Notes: generated by a model not told the origin, from the sequence alone. 64,000 nt of DNA from Lysobacter sp. K5869 (GCF_018847975.1 NZ_CP072597.1:4255001-4319000), one strand, 5' to 3'; positions 39,057 to 47,617 are shown, numbered from the stretch's first letter. Program-made: numbers and translations.

Positions 39057-40873
39057 GGCAGCGTCTCCGTCGACACGCTGCGGGCCAGATGCGCCGGCAG
39101 CGGCGCGTCGCCGGCGTAATCCTCGGCGATGCGCTTTTCCAGTTCGTCGACGAACACCTGCATGTCCGCGCCGATGGCTTCGGTGCGGCTGAGCAAGTAG
39201 TTGTAGCCGAACAGCGCCGGGATCGCGACGGCGAGGCCGGCGACGGTGGCCAGCAGCGCCGCGGCGATGCCGGGCGCGATGGCGTTGATGTTGACGTCGC
39301 CGGCCGCGGCCACCGCGGCGAAGGTGATCATCACGCCGACCACGGTGCCGAGCAGGCCGAGGAACGGGCCGCCGGAGATCGCGATGGTCAGCAGCACCAT
39401 CATCTTGTTGAGGCGTTGGCCCTCGCGCACCGCGGCGGCGTCGAGCGCGGAGCGGATCGCGGCGATCGACTGCGGCCGCACCACCGAACGCCCGCCGCCC
39501 GCGGCGACGCGGTTGCGCAGTTCATCCAGGCCGATGGCGAGCAGACGCGCGAGATTGGACTTCTCGCCGTTCAACGGCCCATCGCCCTCGGCCGCGCGCA
39601 CCCAGGCCGGATCGTGCAGCGGATACTCGCCGGCGTGCTTGCGGAAGGCCTGCAGGAAGCGTTCGTTGGCCTTGGACGTGGTGTTGACGAACAAGCCCTT
39701 GCCGATCATCACCCACCACGAGATCGCGGCCATGAAGCCGAGGATCACGATCACGATCCAGGCGTCGACGGTCAGCGCGCTGAACAGAATGCCGAAGTAG
39801 TTGTGGCCGCCGTCGCCGGAGCGCTGCTCGACCGGCTGGAAGGTCAGCAGCTTGGCGTCCAGGCCCTGGCTGTGCGCGGCGGCCTGGATCAGGCCGACCG
39901 GGCGCGCGACCTTGGACAGCTGCAATTCGTCGATCTGGCCGATGAAGTTCGGCCGCGCCGCGCCGTCTTCGCCGCCGATCCACAAGCCGGCGTTCGCCGC
40001 CGGCAGCGCCGCCGCGGCTTCGCCGGCCGGCGCGCCGTTGACGTAGACGCTGAGCTTGCCGGCGTCGGCGCGCACCGCGACGTGCGCCCAGCCTTCGCCG
40101 ACCAGCGGCGCGCCGGCGGAGGTGCGCACGCCGGCGGCTTCGGCGTAGATCACGCCTTGTTCGATCGACAGCGTCAGCGCGCCCGGCAAGGACGCGATCA
40201 CGCCGCTGGCGTTGGCGCCGGCCGGCTTGATCCACGCGCTCAGGGTCAGCGGCTGCGCGGCGGCGAGATTGAGCGAGGCCGAGGCCGGCACCTTGACCGG
40301 CGCCTTGCCGTCGAGCTGCAGGCCCGCGCCGATCAGCGCGGTGTCGGCCAGGGTCAACGGCGCCTGCGCGTTGTTGGCGTAGGCGGTGGTGTCGGTGCCG
40401 GCCGCGCCCTGGTTGGCGAAGTGGAACACCGCGATGCTGTCGGCGTCGTAGCTGCCCTTCGGATCGCCGCCGGGCGTGGCCTCGGGATTGCCGAAATAGA
40501 CGTAGACCGAGGCCGCGGCGTTGGCGTCGAGCTTGGGCACGTCCACCCACGCCAGCGCGACCTGATCGACCAGGCCGTCGTATTTCTCGAAGTGGTACTT
40601 CAGCGGCGTGCGGTCGTCGGCGGCGATGAAACGCACATCGCTGCCGTCTTCCTTGGCGTCGGCGAAGTTGAAGTTGCCCGAGTGCAGGCGCACCAGCACT
40701 TGCGCGCGTCCGCCCGGCTCGGTCACCGCCGCGCCGGTGGAGGTGGTGTTGAGATCGATCTTGGCCCGGTAGTTCCACTTGCCGTCCCACCACGAGGCCG
40801 CCGCGGCCGGAGCCGACAGCAGCGAGAGCAGCAGCAACAGCGAACAGGCCAACAGCACGCGCAATTGAGTCAC
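39053..40873 (-). CDS. ExbB/TolQ-type channel protein with N-terminal DUF2341 and LamG-like domains
   Basis: This 606-residue fusion has a signal peptide (LLACSLLLLLSLLSAPAAAA). A DUF2341-type domain follows (WWDGKWNYRAKIDLNTT ... VYFGNP, about 28-130), then a concanavalin/LamG-like jelly-roll (about 160-320, with LTLSAWIKPAG, VYVNGAPAGE and FIGQIDELQLSK). The C-terminal MotA/TolQ/ExbB channel is at about 360-606 (AISGGPFLGLLGTVVGVM and a later Ala-rich helix). A normal ExbB is about 240 residues, so some 350 residues are an added periplasmic sensor or binding module. It starts at GTG 40873, with GGGGAAA upstream. About 150 bases with a REP-like hairpin separate it from tpsB. Confidence 0.92.
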   Translation of the reverse strand: MTQLRVLLACSLLLLLSLLSAPAAAASWWDGKWNYRAKIDLNTTSTGAAVTEPGGRAQVLVRLHSGNFNFADAKEDGSDVRFIAADDRTPLKYHFEKYDGLVDQVALAWVDVPKLDANAAASVYVYFGNPEATPGGDPKGSYDADSIAVFHFANQGAAGTDTTAYANNAQAPLTLADTALIGAGLQLDGKAPVKVPASASLNLAAAQPLTLSAWIKPAGANASGVIASLPGALTLSIEQGVIYAEAAGVRTSAGAPLVGEGWAHVAVRADAGKLSVYVNGAPAGEAAAALPAANAGLWIGGEDGAARPNFIGQIDELQLSKVARPVGLIQAAAHSQGLDAKLLTFQPVEQRSGDGGHNYFGILFSALTVDAWIVIVILGFMAAISWWVMIGKGLFVNTTSKANERFLQAFRKHAGEYPLHDPAWVRAAEGDGPLNGEKSNLARLLAIGLDELRNRVAAGGGRSVVRPQSIAAIRSALDAAAVREGQRLNKMMVLLTIAISGGPFLGLLGTVVGVMITFAAVAAAGDVNINAIAPGIAAALLATVAGLAVAIPALFGYNYLLSRTEAIGADMQVFVDELEKRIAEDYAGDAPLPAHLARSVSTETLP

Positions 40874-40987
40874 GACACTTTCCCCGGAAATGTTCGGTAC
40901 GGCTTACTGAGTGCTTGCCATGGGAGGGCGTTCGGGCCCGGCATCCGTCGCCGCAGCCGCGATGCGTCCTGCGATGCGCAACGACTA

Positions 40988-41012
40988 CGTCGGGGCTCGC
41001 GCCCCTCCCACA
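40988..41012 (-). repeat. REP-like hairpin, second type (GTGGGAGGGGC family)
   Basis: On the minus strand the sequence reads TGTGGGAGGGGCGCGAGCCC and on, with stem GGGGC/GCCCC (41001-41005 and 40992-40996). It is related in shape to the TAGGAGCGGC elements but has a different core. It lies between tpsB and the exbB-like gene and could stabilise or attenuate the message there. Confidence 0.55.
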
Positions 41013-41027
41013 CGTCTTCGGACTTCG

Positions 41028-42623
41028 TCAGAACTCGCCCCACAGCCGCACGCCCACCTCGACCGAGTCGGGTTTGCGTTCGCGTCCGCCGGGGCTGGAC
41101 AACGGATGGGCCACGTCGATGGAACCGTTGAAATGGCCGAAGGCCTTGACCGTCGCGCCGATGCCGGCGCTGACCAAGGTTTCGCTGCGCGACTGCTCGG
41201 GCAGCGGATCGTTGAGGCGGATGTAGCCGGCGTCGACGAACGCGCGCAGGCGCAGTTCCTGGAACGCGTCGCCGAGCGAATCGGCGAACGAGGGCGTGCG
41301 CGCTTCCAGCGTCGCCGCGCCGCCGAGGTCGCCGAGCGCCTCGGATTCGTAATAGCCGCGCACGCTGTCGAGGCCGCCGATGCTGAATTGCTCGTTGCTG
41401 ATCAGCGGCTCGCCGGCGAACTGGGTCTGCAGGCGCAGCATCAGCTGCGCGTCGCGTTCGGACTTCCAGGTGTAGGAGCCGCCGGCGCGCAGATAGAAGA
41501 AGTTCGGCTGGGCCTGATAGCGCTTGGCGTCGAACGCCGCGCGCCCGTCGCCGACGCCGCGCAGGTTGAACACCGCCGACAGCGCCAGATCGGCGACCGA
41601 GCGTTCCTTCACCCAATCGGCGTTGTAGTTGACGCTAAGCGGGAAATACTCGATCGGCACGGCGCCGCGGTCGGCGCCCTGGATCAGCGATTCGGTGAAA
41701 TCCTTGTAGTCCACGCCAAGGCTGAGCGAGTGGTAGAAGCCCTCGCCCGCGGCGAAGGAGCGCATCAGCCGCACGCCCGCCAAGGTGCCGTTGCCGATCA
41801 CGTTGAGATCGCCGACCACGGCGATGTCGCTCTTGCTGCGCACCGCATAGCCCAGCAGCGACCACGGCGAGGCGCCGAAGCGGGCCAGATACGAGGCCGA
41901 ATACACCTTGGCGTCGCTGCTGCGCTCCGGCGCGATCTGCACCGACACGCTGGCGCTGTGGCCGCGCTGCCACAGATTGTCGTAGCGCAGGCTCGCGGCC
42001 AGTCGCTGATCGGTGGTGTTGGCGCTGTTGCGGTTGTTGAGTTCGAGCGAGCCGTGCAGCGGCAGCTTGTCTTCGACGTTGAGATCGACGTCGACCGTGT
42101 TCGGCGTCGCGCCGGCCTTGATTTCCGGGGTGACGCGGCGGTCGGGCAATTGATTGAGCGCGACGATGTCGCGCTGCACATCCTTGAAGTTCGGCACCGC
42201 GCCGCGCGCCAACGAAGGCGCGGCGCGCTCGATGTCGTCGGGCGAGAAATAGTCCGCGCCGTTGACGCGCAGGCGGCCGATCTTCTGTTCGTTGACTTGC
42301 AGCGTCACCAAGCCGGTGGACACGTCCTGTTCGGGAATCACCACGCTGACGGTGGGAAAGCCGCGGCTGTCGTACAGCGACTGCAGCGCGGCGCGCGCGT
42401 TCTCCACGTCCTCTTCGCCGCGCTTGGGGCCCAGATGCGGATACACCACTTTCTCGATATCGAGATTGCTGAGCTGGCTGTTGCCCAGCACCTGATAGGC
42501 CAGGATGTCGAAACGCGGCGCGGCCGCCGCCGCGGCGCTCGCGTGGGCCGGCGTTTCCTGCGCATGGAGAACCGCCGGCCCGAGCATGGTCAGACCGGCG
42601 GCTGCGATGAGGCGTAGATGCAT
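41028..42623 (-). CDS. TpsB outer-membrane transporter (ShlB/FhaC/HecB family)
   Basis: This 531-residue precursor has a signal peptide (LIAAAGLTMLGPAVLHAQ) and two POTRA domains (about 35-200). The first has FDILAYQVLGNSQLS and the second LRVNGADYFSPDDIERA, linked by VVIPEQDVSTGLVTLQVNE. A beta-barrel follows, with the conserved SVRGYYES loop-6 motif and a terminal Phe (GVRLWGEF). This is the exporter for a TpsA protein, almost certainly the giant exoprotein at 22867-34833. It is the first gene of the cluster, so exporter, energy module and cargo may be on one transcript. The upstream 720 bases hold no gene. Confidence 0.93.
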   Translation of the reverse strand: MHLRLIAAAGLTMLGPAVLHAQETPAHASAAAAAAPRFDILAYQVLGNSQLSNLDIEKVVYPHLGPKRGEEDVENARAALQSLYDSRGFPTVSVVIPEQDVSTGLVTLQVNEQKIGRLRVNGADYFSPDDIERAAPSLARGAVPNFKDVQRDIVALNQLPDRRVTPEIKAGATPNTVDVDLNVEDKLPLHGSLELNNRNSANTTDQRLAASLRYDNLWQRGHSASVSVQIAPERSSDAKVYSASYLARFGASPWSLLGYAVRSKSDIAVVGDLNVIGNGTLAGVRLMRSFAAGEGFYHSLSLGVDYKDFTESLIQGADRGAVPIEYFPLSVNYNADWVKERSVADLALSAVFNLRGVGDGRAAFDAKRYQAQPNFFYLRAGGSYTWKSERDAQLMLRLQTQFAGEPLISNEQFSIGGLDSVRGYYESEALGDLGGAATLEARTPSFADSLGDAFQELRLRAFVDAGYIRLNDPLPEQSRSETLVSAGIGATVKAFGHFNGSIDVAHPLSSPGGRERKPDSVEVGVRLWGEF

Positions 42624-43285
42624 CGACCCGAAACCATCCCTGTTGCGCCGGTCCGGCGAAGGCGGACGGCAGACCGCGCCAAGGTAGGTTCGCTATGTGA
42701 CGATGTTTGAACTACTACATGACAAGGCACATGGAAGACGCTTCGAATGTATCGCGCGTGCAACGCGATCCTCACAAGTCTGACGAATGACGCGCGAACT
42801 ACGCGCTCGATCACGCGACATCTCAAGTGTATTTGAGCGGTATCACACAGGTAAGAAATGCGGCGATTTGTAGTTGCGTTGTGCAGCGCCTCGAACCGTC
42901 TCAGGCGATGTGGATTCGTTGTCGGCGCGATGCAAAGCCGCGCAATCGCGAGACGCTCGCAGCGCATTGCGAGAACGCCTGGCGGCTTCGCGCCGCTCGA
43001 TGTGATTTTGCGTCGCGCGCCACGCACTCGCGCCGCGCGTTCTCGCGCAGCGCGCATGCAAGCCGAACGCGCGCATACGCCGCGAGGCGACGATGACAAT
43101 GCCCGCCGCGGTTCAAGCGTTCGCGTCGAACGCTGAGAAACGCGGCGATACCCATCGCACTCGCGCCGCCGCCGGGATGTTGCTTATCGAAAACACGTCG
43201 CCGCGCGCGGCGACGTCTTCGGGCGCGACGCGGTTCTCCGCGAACGCCGCGACTTGAGACATCGCGCAGCTCTTTCGCCGCCGCG
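42624..43285. other. Gene-free upstream region of the two-partner secretion cluster
   Basis: This interval has lower GC and no convincing frame. It must contain the promoter of tpsB on the minus strand. TTGTCAT (minus strand, 42719-42725) and TCGTCAC (42697-42703) are spaced exactly 22 bases apart, two helical turns, and recall degenerate PhoB sites, but the intervening 11-base unit is poor. The part near 42.9-43.1 kb is rich in GCGCGA-type words like those at 22.5 kb. Confidence 0.45.
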
Positions 43286-43319
43286 CAAAAAGAAAGAGCG
43301 GCCCGAAGGCCGCTCTTTC
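43286..43319 (-). terminator. Rho-independent terminator of the SapC-family gene
   Basis: A 12-base perfect stem GAAAGAGCGGCC/GGCCGCTCTTTC with CGAA tetraloop is followed on the minus strand by a T-run. It lies 27 bases after the stop at 43346. Confidence 0.92.
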
Positions 43320-43345
43320 GTTCGATGCTTGCGACCGGCGCCGGC

Positions 43346-44089
43346 TCAGTTCACCGCGCCCGCCGCCTCGCCCTTGTCTTCCTGCTGGGCCAGTTCCGAC
43401 AGCCGCTCCAGATTGCGCATCGACAGCAGGTGGGTGTAGATCAGGCCCAGCGCGCCGGTGCGGAACAGTTCGGGGATCTGCGCGTCGTCGAGCTTCATCA
43501 GCTTCTCTTCCGACACCGCGTACACGCCGTTCAATTCGGCCTGCGGCTGCTCGCCCGCGCCGAAGCGGATCACGCGCTCTTCCAGCAGGTCCAGTTCCTT
43601 GAGCTTGGCCGCGAACATCGCGGTGCGCTTGAACTCGTTGTGCAGGTCCTGCAGGAAGCCCATCGCCCGGGTCAGGCTCTCGGTGTCGGCGCCGTCGTCG
43701 CCGAACAGCGGCTCGCCCTCTTCCTCGGACAGGCCGTCGTAGGCCATGTCCACGCACACCGTGACCGTGCCGCTGTCGCGGTCCTCGGCCAGCACGAACG
43801 GGTACTGGCGCAGGAACGCCGGCACGTAGCCGCGGCGCCAGCGGGCGTTGTCGTCCACGTACAGGTTCTGCTGATTGCGCAGGCCCACCAGCACCGCCGG
43901 CAGGAAGTCGCCGTTGGCCAGCTTGGCGAACACGATCGCGTACTCGGTCGCCGCGCTAGGGAACTCGGCGGTGGCCACCGGCACCGAGTTGAGGCTGGCG
44001 GCGAAACGGGCGTTGTGCTCCGAAGTACGGATGCGCAGGCGGCGATGGGTGTCGCGGTTGAGCGGGACGACGCGGTCGTAGATCAGCAT
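43346..44089 (-). CDS. SapC-family protein
   Basis: This 247-residue cytoplasmic protein has no signal peptide. It starts MLIYDRVVPLNRDTHRRLRI and has VPVATAEFPSAATEYAIVFAK, typical of the SapC family (named after a Campylobacter S-layer-associated gene; the true biochemical role is unclear). The C-terminal third (LNGVYAVSEEKLMKLDD ... TGALGLIYTHLLSM) is the usual second conserved block. It is monocistronic with its own strong terminator. I infer no specific role; the family is often found in Xanthomonadaceae near TonB-dependent receptors, but none is adjacent here. Confidence 0.88.
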   Translation of the reverse strand: MLIYDRVVPLNRDTHRRLRIRTSEHNARFAASLNSVPVATAEFPSAATEYAIVFAKLANGDFLPAVLVGLRNQQNLYVDDNARWRRGYVPAFLRQYPFVLAEDRDSGTVTVCVDMAYDGLSEEEGEPLFGDDGADTESLTRAMGFLQDLHNEFKRTAMFAAKLKELDLLEERVIRFGAGEQPQAELNGVYAVSEEKLMKLDDAQIPELFRTGALGLIYTHLLSMRNLERLSELAQQEDKGEAAGAVN

Positions 44090-44347
44090 GGAGTTCCGAT
44101 TCCTGGTGGCGGCGGCCGGCGGAAAGCCGCCGGCGTGAGCGGCGAAGATGCGCCATCGGCGTGACAGTTACAACGCGTCCGGCCGCCGGGCGGCCCGGCG
44201 CGCCGGGCTACCGTACTCCGGCGCGGGTGTGAACGCCACTTTCACGCGCGCCGGCGCCAGTCAAAAATGTCATCACATGCCTTCCCATATCGTGATTGCA
44301 GGCACACACAAAGCACTACGTGCCGGGTGCGACGGGGAGTGGCAGTT

Positions 44348-44644
44348 TTGTTCAAAGTGTCGTTGCGAGAACACGCTCTGTTGAGCGTCCTGGTCGGTCT
44401 GCAGCGCGGGGTGCAGCCGGAAACCAGCCATATGAAGCATGCGCTGATCGAAGACGGGCTGGCGCTGAGCGCGGACGGCCGGCTGAGCCTGTCCGACGCG
44501 GGGCAGACCTTGCTGCAGGCCTTGCAGCACATGGTGTGGGCCGAGGTGGAGTCGCTCCAGCAAGTGCTGGCGAACAAGTCGGCCCAGCCCAGCGACGAGG
44601 TGCTGCGGATGTCGCGGCTGCCGGTGGCGCCCGGGCCCGAATAG
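44348..44644 (+). CDS. Small hypothetical protein
   Basis: This predicted 98-residue soluble protein contains FKVSLREHALLSVLVGLQRG and HMKHALIEDGLALSADGRLS, which could be a small winged-helix-like or helical domain. The start is uncertain. TTG 44348 has GGGGAG eight bases upstream. GTG 44339 or 44357 are alternatives, and an ATG at 44267 would add a basic leader unlike the rest. It is divergent from the SapC-family gene and followed by REP elements. I do not recognise a family. Confidence 0.6.
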   Translation: MFKVSLREHALLSVLVGLQRGVQPETSHMKHALIEDGLALSADGRLSLSDAGQTLLQALQHMVWAEVESLQQVLANKSAQPSDEVLRMSRLPVAPGPE

Positions 44645-44657
44645 CCCGGAGCCCCCT

Positions 44658-44756
44658 GGTAGGAGCGGCGCGAGCCGCGACTGCGGCAACGCAACCATTG
44701 CGTAGGTTTCGGCGTAGTTGCGTGGTCGCAGTCGCGGCTCGCGCCGCTCCTACAGG
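44658..44756. repeat. REP-like element pair in inverted orientation
   Basis: A direct copy at 44658-44690 (GTAGGAGCGGCGCGAGCCGC) faces an inverted copy at 44722-44756 (GTCGCGGCTCGCGCCGCTCC). It is the same family as at 8.3 and 14.1-14.4 kb, again lying between convergent genes (small hypothetical and crcB). Confidence 0.8.
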
Positions 44757-44769
44757 AAGCCCGCCCGGC

Positions 44770-45171
44770 TCACCCGCGAGTGGGCCAGATCCCCTGCCCC
44801 AGCTTCCACCCCAGCGCGATCGCCGCCAGTCCCAGCCCGACGTGCAGCAGCACGGTCAGCGCCAGCCATTCGTAGCGGGCCGCGCGCAGCATCGCCAGCA
44901 GGTCGACGCCAAAGGCCGAGAACGTGGTCAGCCCGCCGAGCACGCCGGTCAGCAGCACCGCGCGCCAGAAGTCGGCGTCCTGGCGCTGGCCGAGCCAGAC
45001 CAGCAGCAGGCCGGCGCAGAAGCAGCCGGCCAGATTGACGGTGAGGGTCGACAGCGTCGGCCACGGCGCCGGCAGGCGCGGCAGCAGCAGGTTGGCGCCG
45101 TGGCGCAGCAAGGTGCCGAGGGCGCCGCCGAGGGCGACGGCGAGCAGTTGCAGCAAGGCGGCGCGGGTCAT
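44770..45171 (-). CDS. crcB: Fluoride exporter CrcB/Fluc
   Basis: This 133-residue inner-membrane fluoride channel has four transmembrane segments. The family signatures are GGALGTLLRHG near the start, the Asn in TLTVNLAGCF and the Phe/Ser/Thr motif GGLTTFSAF. It acts as a dual-topology dimer. The ATG at 45171 gives the normal family length; the open frame extends upstream without family similarity. It lies downstream of rarA with a gap of about 225 bases in which I looked for, and did not find, a fluoride riboswitch. Confidence 0.93.
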   Translation of the reverse strand: MTRAALLQLLAVALGGALGTLLRHGANLLLPRLPAPWPTLSTLTVNLAGCFCAGLLLVWLGQRQDADFWRAVLLTGVLGGLTTFSAFGVDLLAMLRAARYEWLALTVLLHVGLGLAAIALGWKLGQGIWPTRG

Positions 45172-45397
45172 GCGGCGGAACCCAGGCAGCCGCGGCGTCG
45201 CTCGCGGCGGCGGCCTTTGCGGTCGCGGACACAGCCGGCGTTCGCGTGCGGGATTTCGGTACCGGCGCGCCCGCGCCGGATCACGACGACCGAAAAGCAA
45301 AGCGTCGCGGCCGAAGTCCCAGTCGTAAAAGCCGAAGCGCCGGCCCCAAGCGCGGGGCCGCCTTGCGCGGAAACCGAGTCCATCGCCGCTCCAACGC

Positions 45398-46816
45398 TCA
45401 TTCCGCGTCCTCCGCACCGCCGCCCTCGCCGCGCGCCTGCGCGCGCTGCGCCCGCAACCGCTGTAGCTTCTCGCCGAGCTTGATCTCCAGCCCGCGCGCC
45501 ACCGGTTCGTAATACACCCGCTCGCCCATCGCGTCGGGGAAGCCGGTCTGATCCAAGGCCACGCCGCCCTCGGCGTCGTGGTCGTATTGGTAATTCTTGG
45601 CGTAGCCGAGCTGCTTCATGAGCTGGGTCGGCGCGTTGCGCAGATGCAGCGGCACGTCCTGGGTCCCGTACTCGACCACGTCGCGCTTGGCCTGATTGAA
45701 CGCGGCGTAGGCGGCGTTGGACTTGGCGGTGCTGGCCAGATAGATCACCACCTGGGCCAGAGCCAGATCGCCCTCGGGGCTGCCGAGGCGGTCGTAGGTC
45801 TCCCACGCGTCCACCGCCATCTGCAGCGCGCGCGGGTCGGCCAGACCGATGTCCTCCACCGCCATCCGGGTCAGCCGGCGCGCGAGGTAATGCGGATCGC
45901 AGCCGCCGTCGAGCATGCGCGCGAACCAGTACAGCGCCGAATCGGGATTGGAGCTGCGCACGGATTTGTGCAGCGCCGAGATCTGGTCGTAGAACTGCTC
46001 GCCGCCCTTGTCGAAGCGGCGGGTGCGGTCGGCCAGCACCTGCGCCAGCGTCGCGGGCGTGATCTCGCCGTCCTCGTCCTGAGCCAGTTCGGCGGCGATT
46101 TCCAGCAAGGTCAGCGCGCGGCGCACGTCGCCGTCGGCGGCGGTGGCGATTTGCAGCAGCAGTTCGTCGTCGGCGCGCACGCGCTGCGCGCCGAGGCCGC
46201 GTTCGTCGTCGTCGAGCGCGCGGCGCAGGGTCACCCGCACGTCCTCGGGCGAGACCGCTTCCATCACGTGCACGCGGCAGCGCGAGAGCAGCGCCGAGTT
46301 GAGCTCGAACGACGGGTTCTCGGTGGTCGCGCCGACGAAGATGATCGTGCCGCGCTCGATGTGCGGCAGGAACGCGTCCTGCTGGGTCTTGTTGAAGCGG
46401 TGCACCTCGTCGACGAACAGCACCGTGCGCCGGCCCTGCTCGAAGCGCTGCGCGGCCGCGGCCAGCACCTGACGCACTTCCGGCAAGCCCGACAGCACCG
46501 CGGAAATGGCCTTGAACTCGGCGTCGGCGTAATGCGCCAGCAGCAGCGACAAGGTGGTTTTGCCGCAGCCCGGCGGCCCCCACAGGATCATCGAATGGAC
46601 CCGCCCGGATTCGACCGCGCGGCGCAGCGCCGAGCCCGGCGCCAGCAAGCGGCGCTGGCCGACCATCTCGTCGAGGGTGCGCGGGCGCATGCGCTCGGCC
46701 AGCGGGCGCAGCGCGGAGCCGGCCTCGCCCGCGGCGGAGTCGGTGTCGTCGGCGCCCCGCGCGGGGCTGAGCAAATCGCGGCCGGGTTCGGCCTGGGGGG
46801 CGGTGCGGCGGGCCAA
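45398..46816 (-). CDS. rarA: Replication-associated recombination protein A (RarA/MgsA)
   Basis: This is a 472-residue AAA+ ATPase of the clamp-loader clade that acts at stalled replication forks. Walker A is GPPGCGKT (about 80-87), Walker B VLFVDEVHRF (about 132-141) and sensor 1 is in IIFVGATTENPSF. The C-terminal tetramerisation/helical region contains RMAVEDIGLADPRAL. All motifs are intact. The frame has no ATG or GTG before the family start, so I take TTG 46816; the start is uncertain. Its neighbourhood with crcB and lolA-ftsK is a conserved proteobacterial arrangement, here opened by inserted small genes. Confidence 0.93.
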   Translation of the reverse strand: MARRTAPQAEPGRDLLSPARGADDTDSAAGEAGSALRPLAERMRPRTLDEMVGQRRLLAPGSALRRAVESGRVHSMILWGPPGCGKTTLSLLLAHYADAEFKAISAVLSGLPEVRQVLAAAAQRFEQGRRTVLFVDEVHRFNKTQQDAFLPHIERGTIIFVGATTENPSFELNSALLSRCRVHVMEAVSPEDVRVTLRRALDDDERGLGAQRVRADDELLLQIATAADGDVRRALTLLEIAAELAQDEDGEITPATLAQVLADRTRRFDKGGEQFYDQISALHKSVRSSNPDSALYWFARMLDGGCDPHYLARRLTRMAVEDIGLADPRALQMAVDAWETYDRLGSPEGDLALAQVVIYLASTAKSNAAYAAFNQAKRDVVEYGTQDVPLHLRNAPTQLMKQLGYAKNYQYDHDAEGGVALDQTGFPDAMGERVYYEPVARGLEIKLGEKLQRLRAQRAQARGEGGGAEDAE

Positions 46817-47092
46817 AACGGAAAACGCTCGGGTGACGGAGGGACACGATAACAAGAACCGCCCCGGCGCGAGTCCGCGACGGCGGCGGCGCGGCGGCTG
46901 CGGCGGCAGCGGGCAAAGTCCGGCGCGGGCGCGGCATGCGCTGCCGGGCTGACGCGGCCGACGGGTTCGCTCGTTCGCACTTCCGGCCTCCCTGCCGCCA
47001 CCGCGCTCCGCGCCAACCGCCCCCGCCCTCACAACCGCCCTCGCCCGGCGTTGGTACCGGCGCGGCGTTCCGCCCGCGCCAACGCTTCCGCC

Positions 47093-47617
47093 ATGGCCGA
47101 CTTCTCGCTGTACTTCCCGCAGCTGCTGATCTTCGAAGGCGGCTACGTCGACGACCCGGCCGATCCCGGCGGCGCGACCAACCGCGGCATCACCCTGGCC
47201 GTGTTCCAGGCCAACGCCCGCGCCCTGCTCGGCGTGGCGCCGACCTTGGACAACCTGCGCGCGCTGACCGAACCGCAGGCCGCCGCGCTGTACAAGGCGC
47301 TGTACTGGGACCGCATCGACGCCGACGCGATCGCGCTGCAGCCCTTGGCCGAGATCGTGTTCGATTTCTACGTCAACGCCGGCTTCCACGCGATCGTGCT
47401 GCTGCAGCGATTGCTCGGTCCGCCGCTGGCGAGCGACGGGCTGTTCGGGCCCGACACGCTCAAGGCGCTCGAGGAGGCGGATCAGGCCGCGCTGTACCTG
47501 CGTTACCGCCAAGGCCGGATCGATTACTACACCGAACTGGCGACGGCGCATCCGATCCTGCAACGCTTCCTCGCCGGTTGGTTGCGGCGCGCGGAGTGGT
47601 TTCCGGCGCAGGCTTGA
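47093..47617 (+). CDS. GH108-family N-acetylmuramidase-like protein
   Basis: This 174-residue soluble protein has the glycoside hydrolase 108 signature EGGYVDDPADPGGATNRGIT near the N-terminus; the Glu is the expected catalytic acid. A C-terminal peptidoglycan-binding-like segment follows (LASDGLFGPDTLKAL ... RQGRIDYYTEL). The family cleaves the sugar backbone of peptidoglycan and is best known from phage endolysins. No holin, spanin or other phage gene is next to it and there is no signal peptide. It may be a domesticated endolysin or a cargo protein exported by another route. The ATG at 47093 lacks a clear ribosome binding site; a TTG 14 codons upstream is possible. Confidence 0.88.
   Translation: MADFSLYFPQLLIFEGGYVDDPADPGGATNRGITLAVFQANARALLGVAPTLDNLRALTEPQAAALYKALYWDRIDADAIALQPLAEIVFDFYVNAGFHAIVLLQRLLGPPLASDGLFGPDTLKALEEADQAALYLRYRQGRIDYYTELATAHPILQRFLAGWLRRAEWFPAQA

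Noticed and set aside
42858..43255. Several short open frames on both strands between tpsB and the SapC-family gene
   Set aside because: Arg/Cys/Ala-rich translations, no ribosome binding sites and mutual overlap. They reflect GCGCGA-rich intergenic sequence.
45172..45397. Fluoride riboswitch upstream of crcB
   Set aside because: A GGCGATGG-like word exists, but the rest of the conserved core (paired AACCGCC and GCTGATG-type segments) is not found.
44770..45417. N-terminally extended crcB frame
   Set aside because: The extra 82 codons are Arg-rich and overlap the rarA stop region. The ATG at 45171 gives the standard family length.
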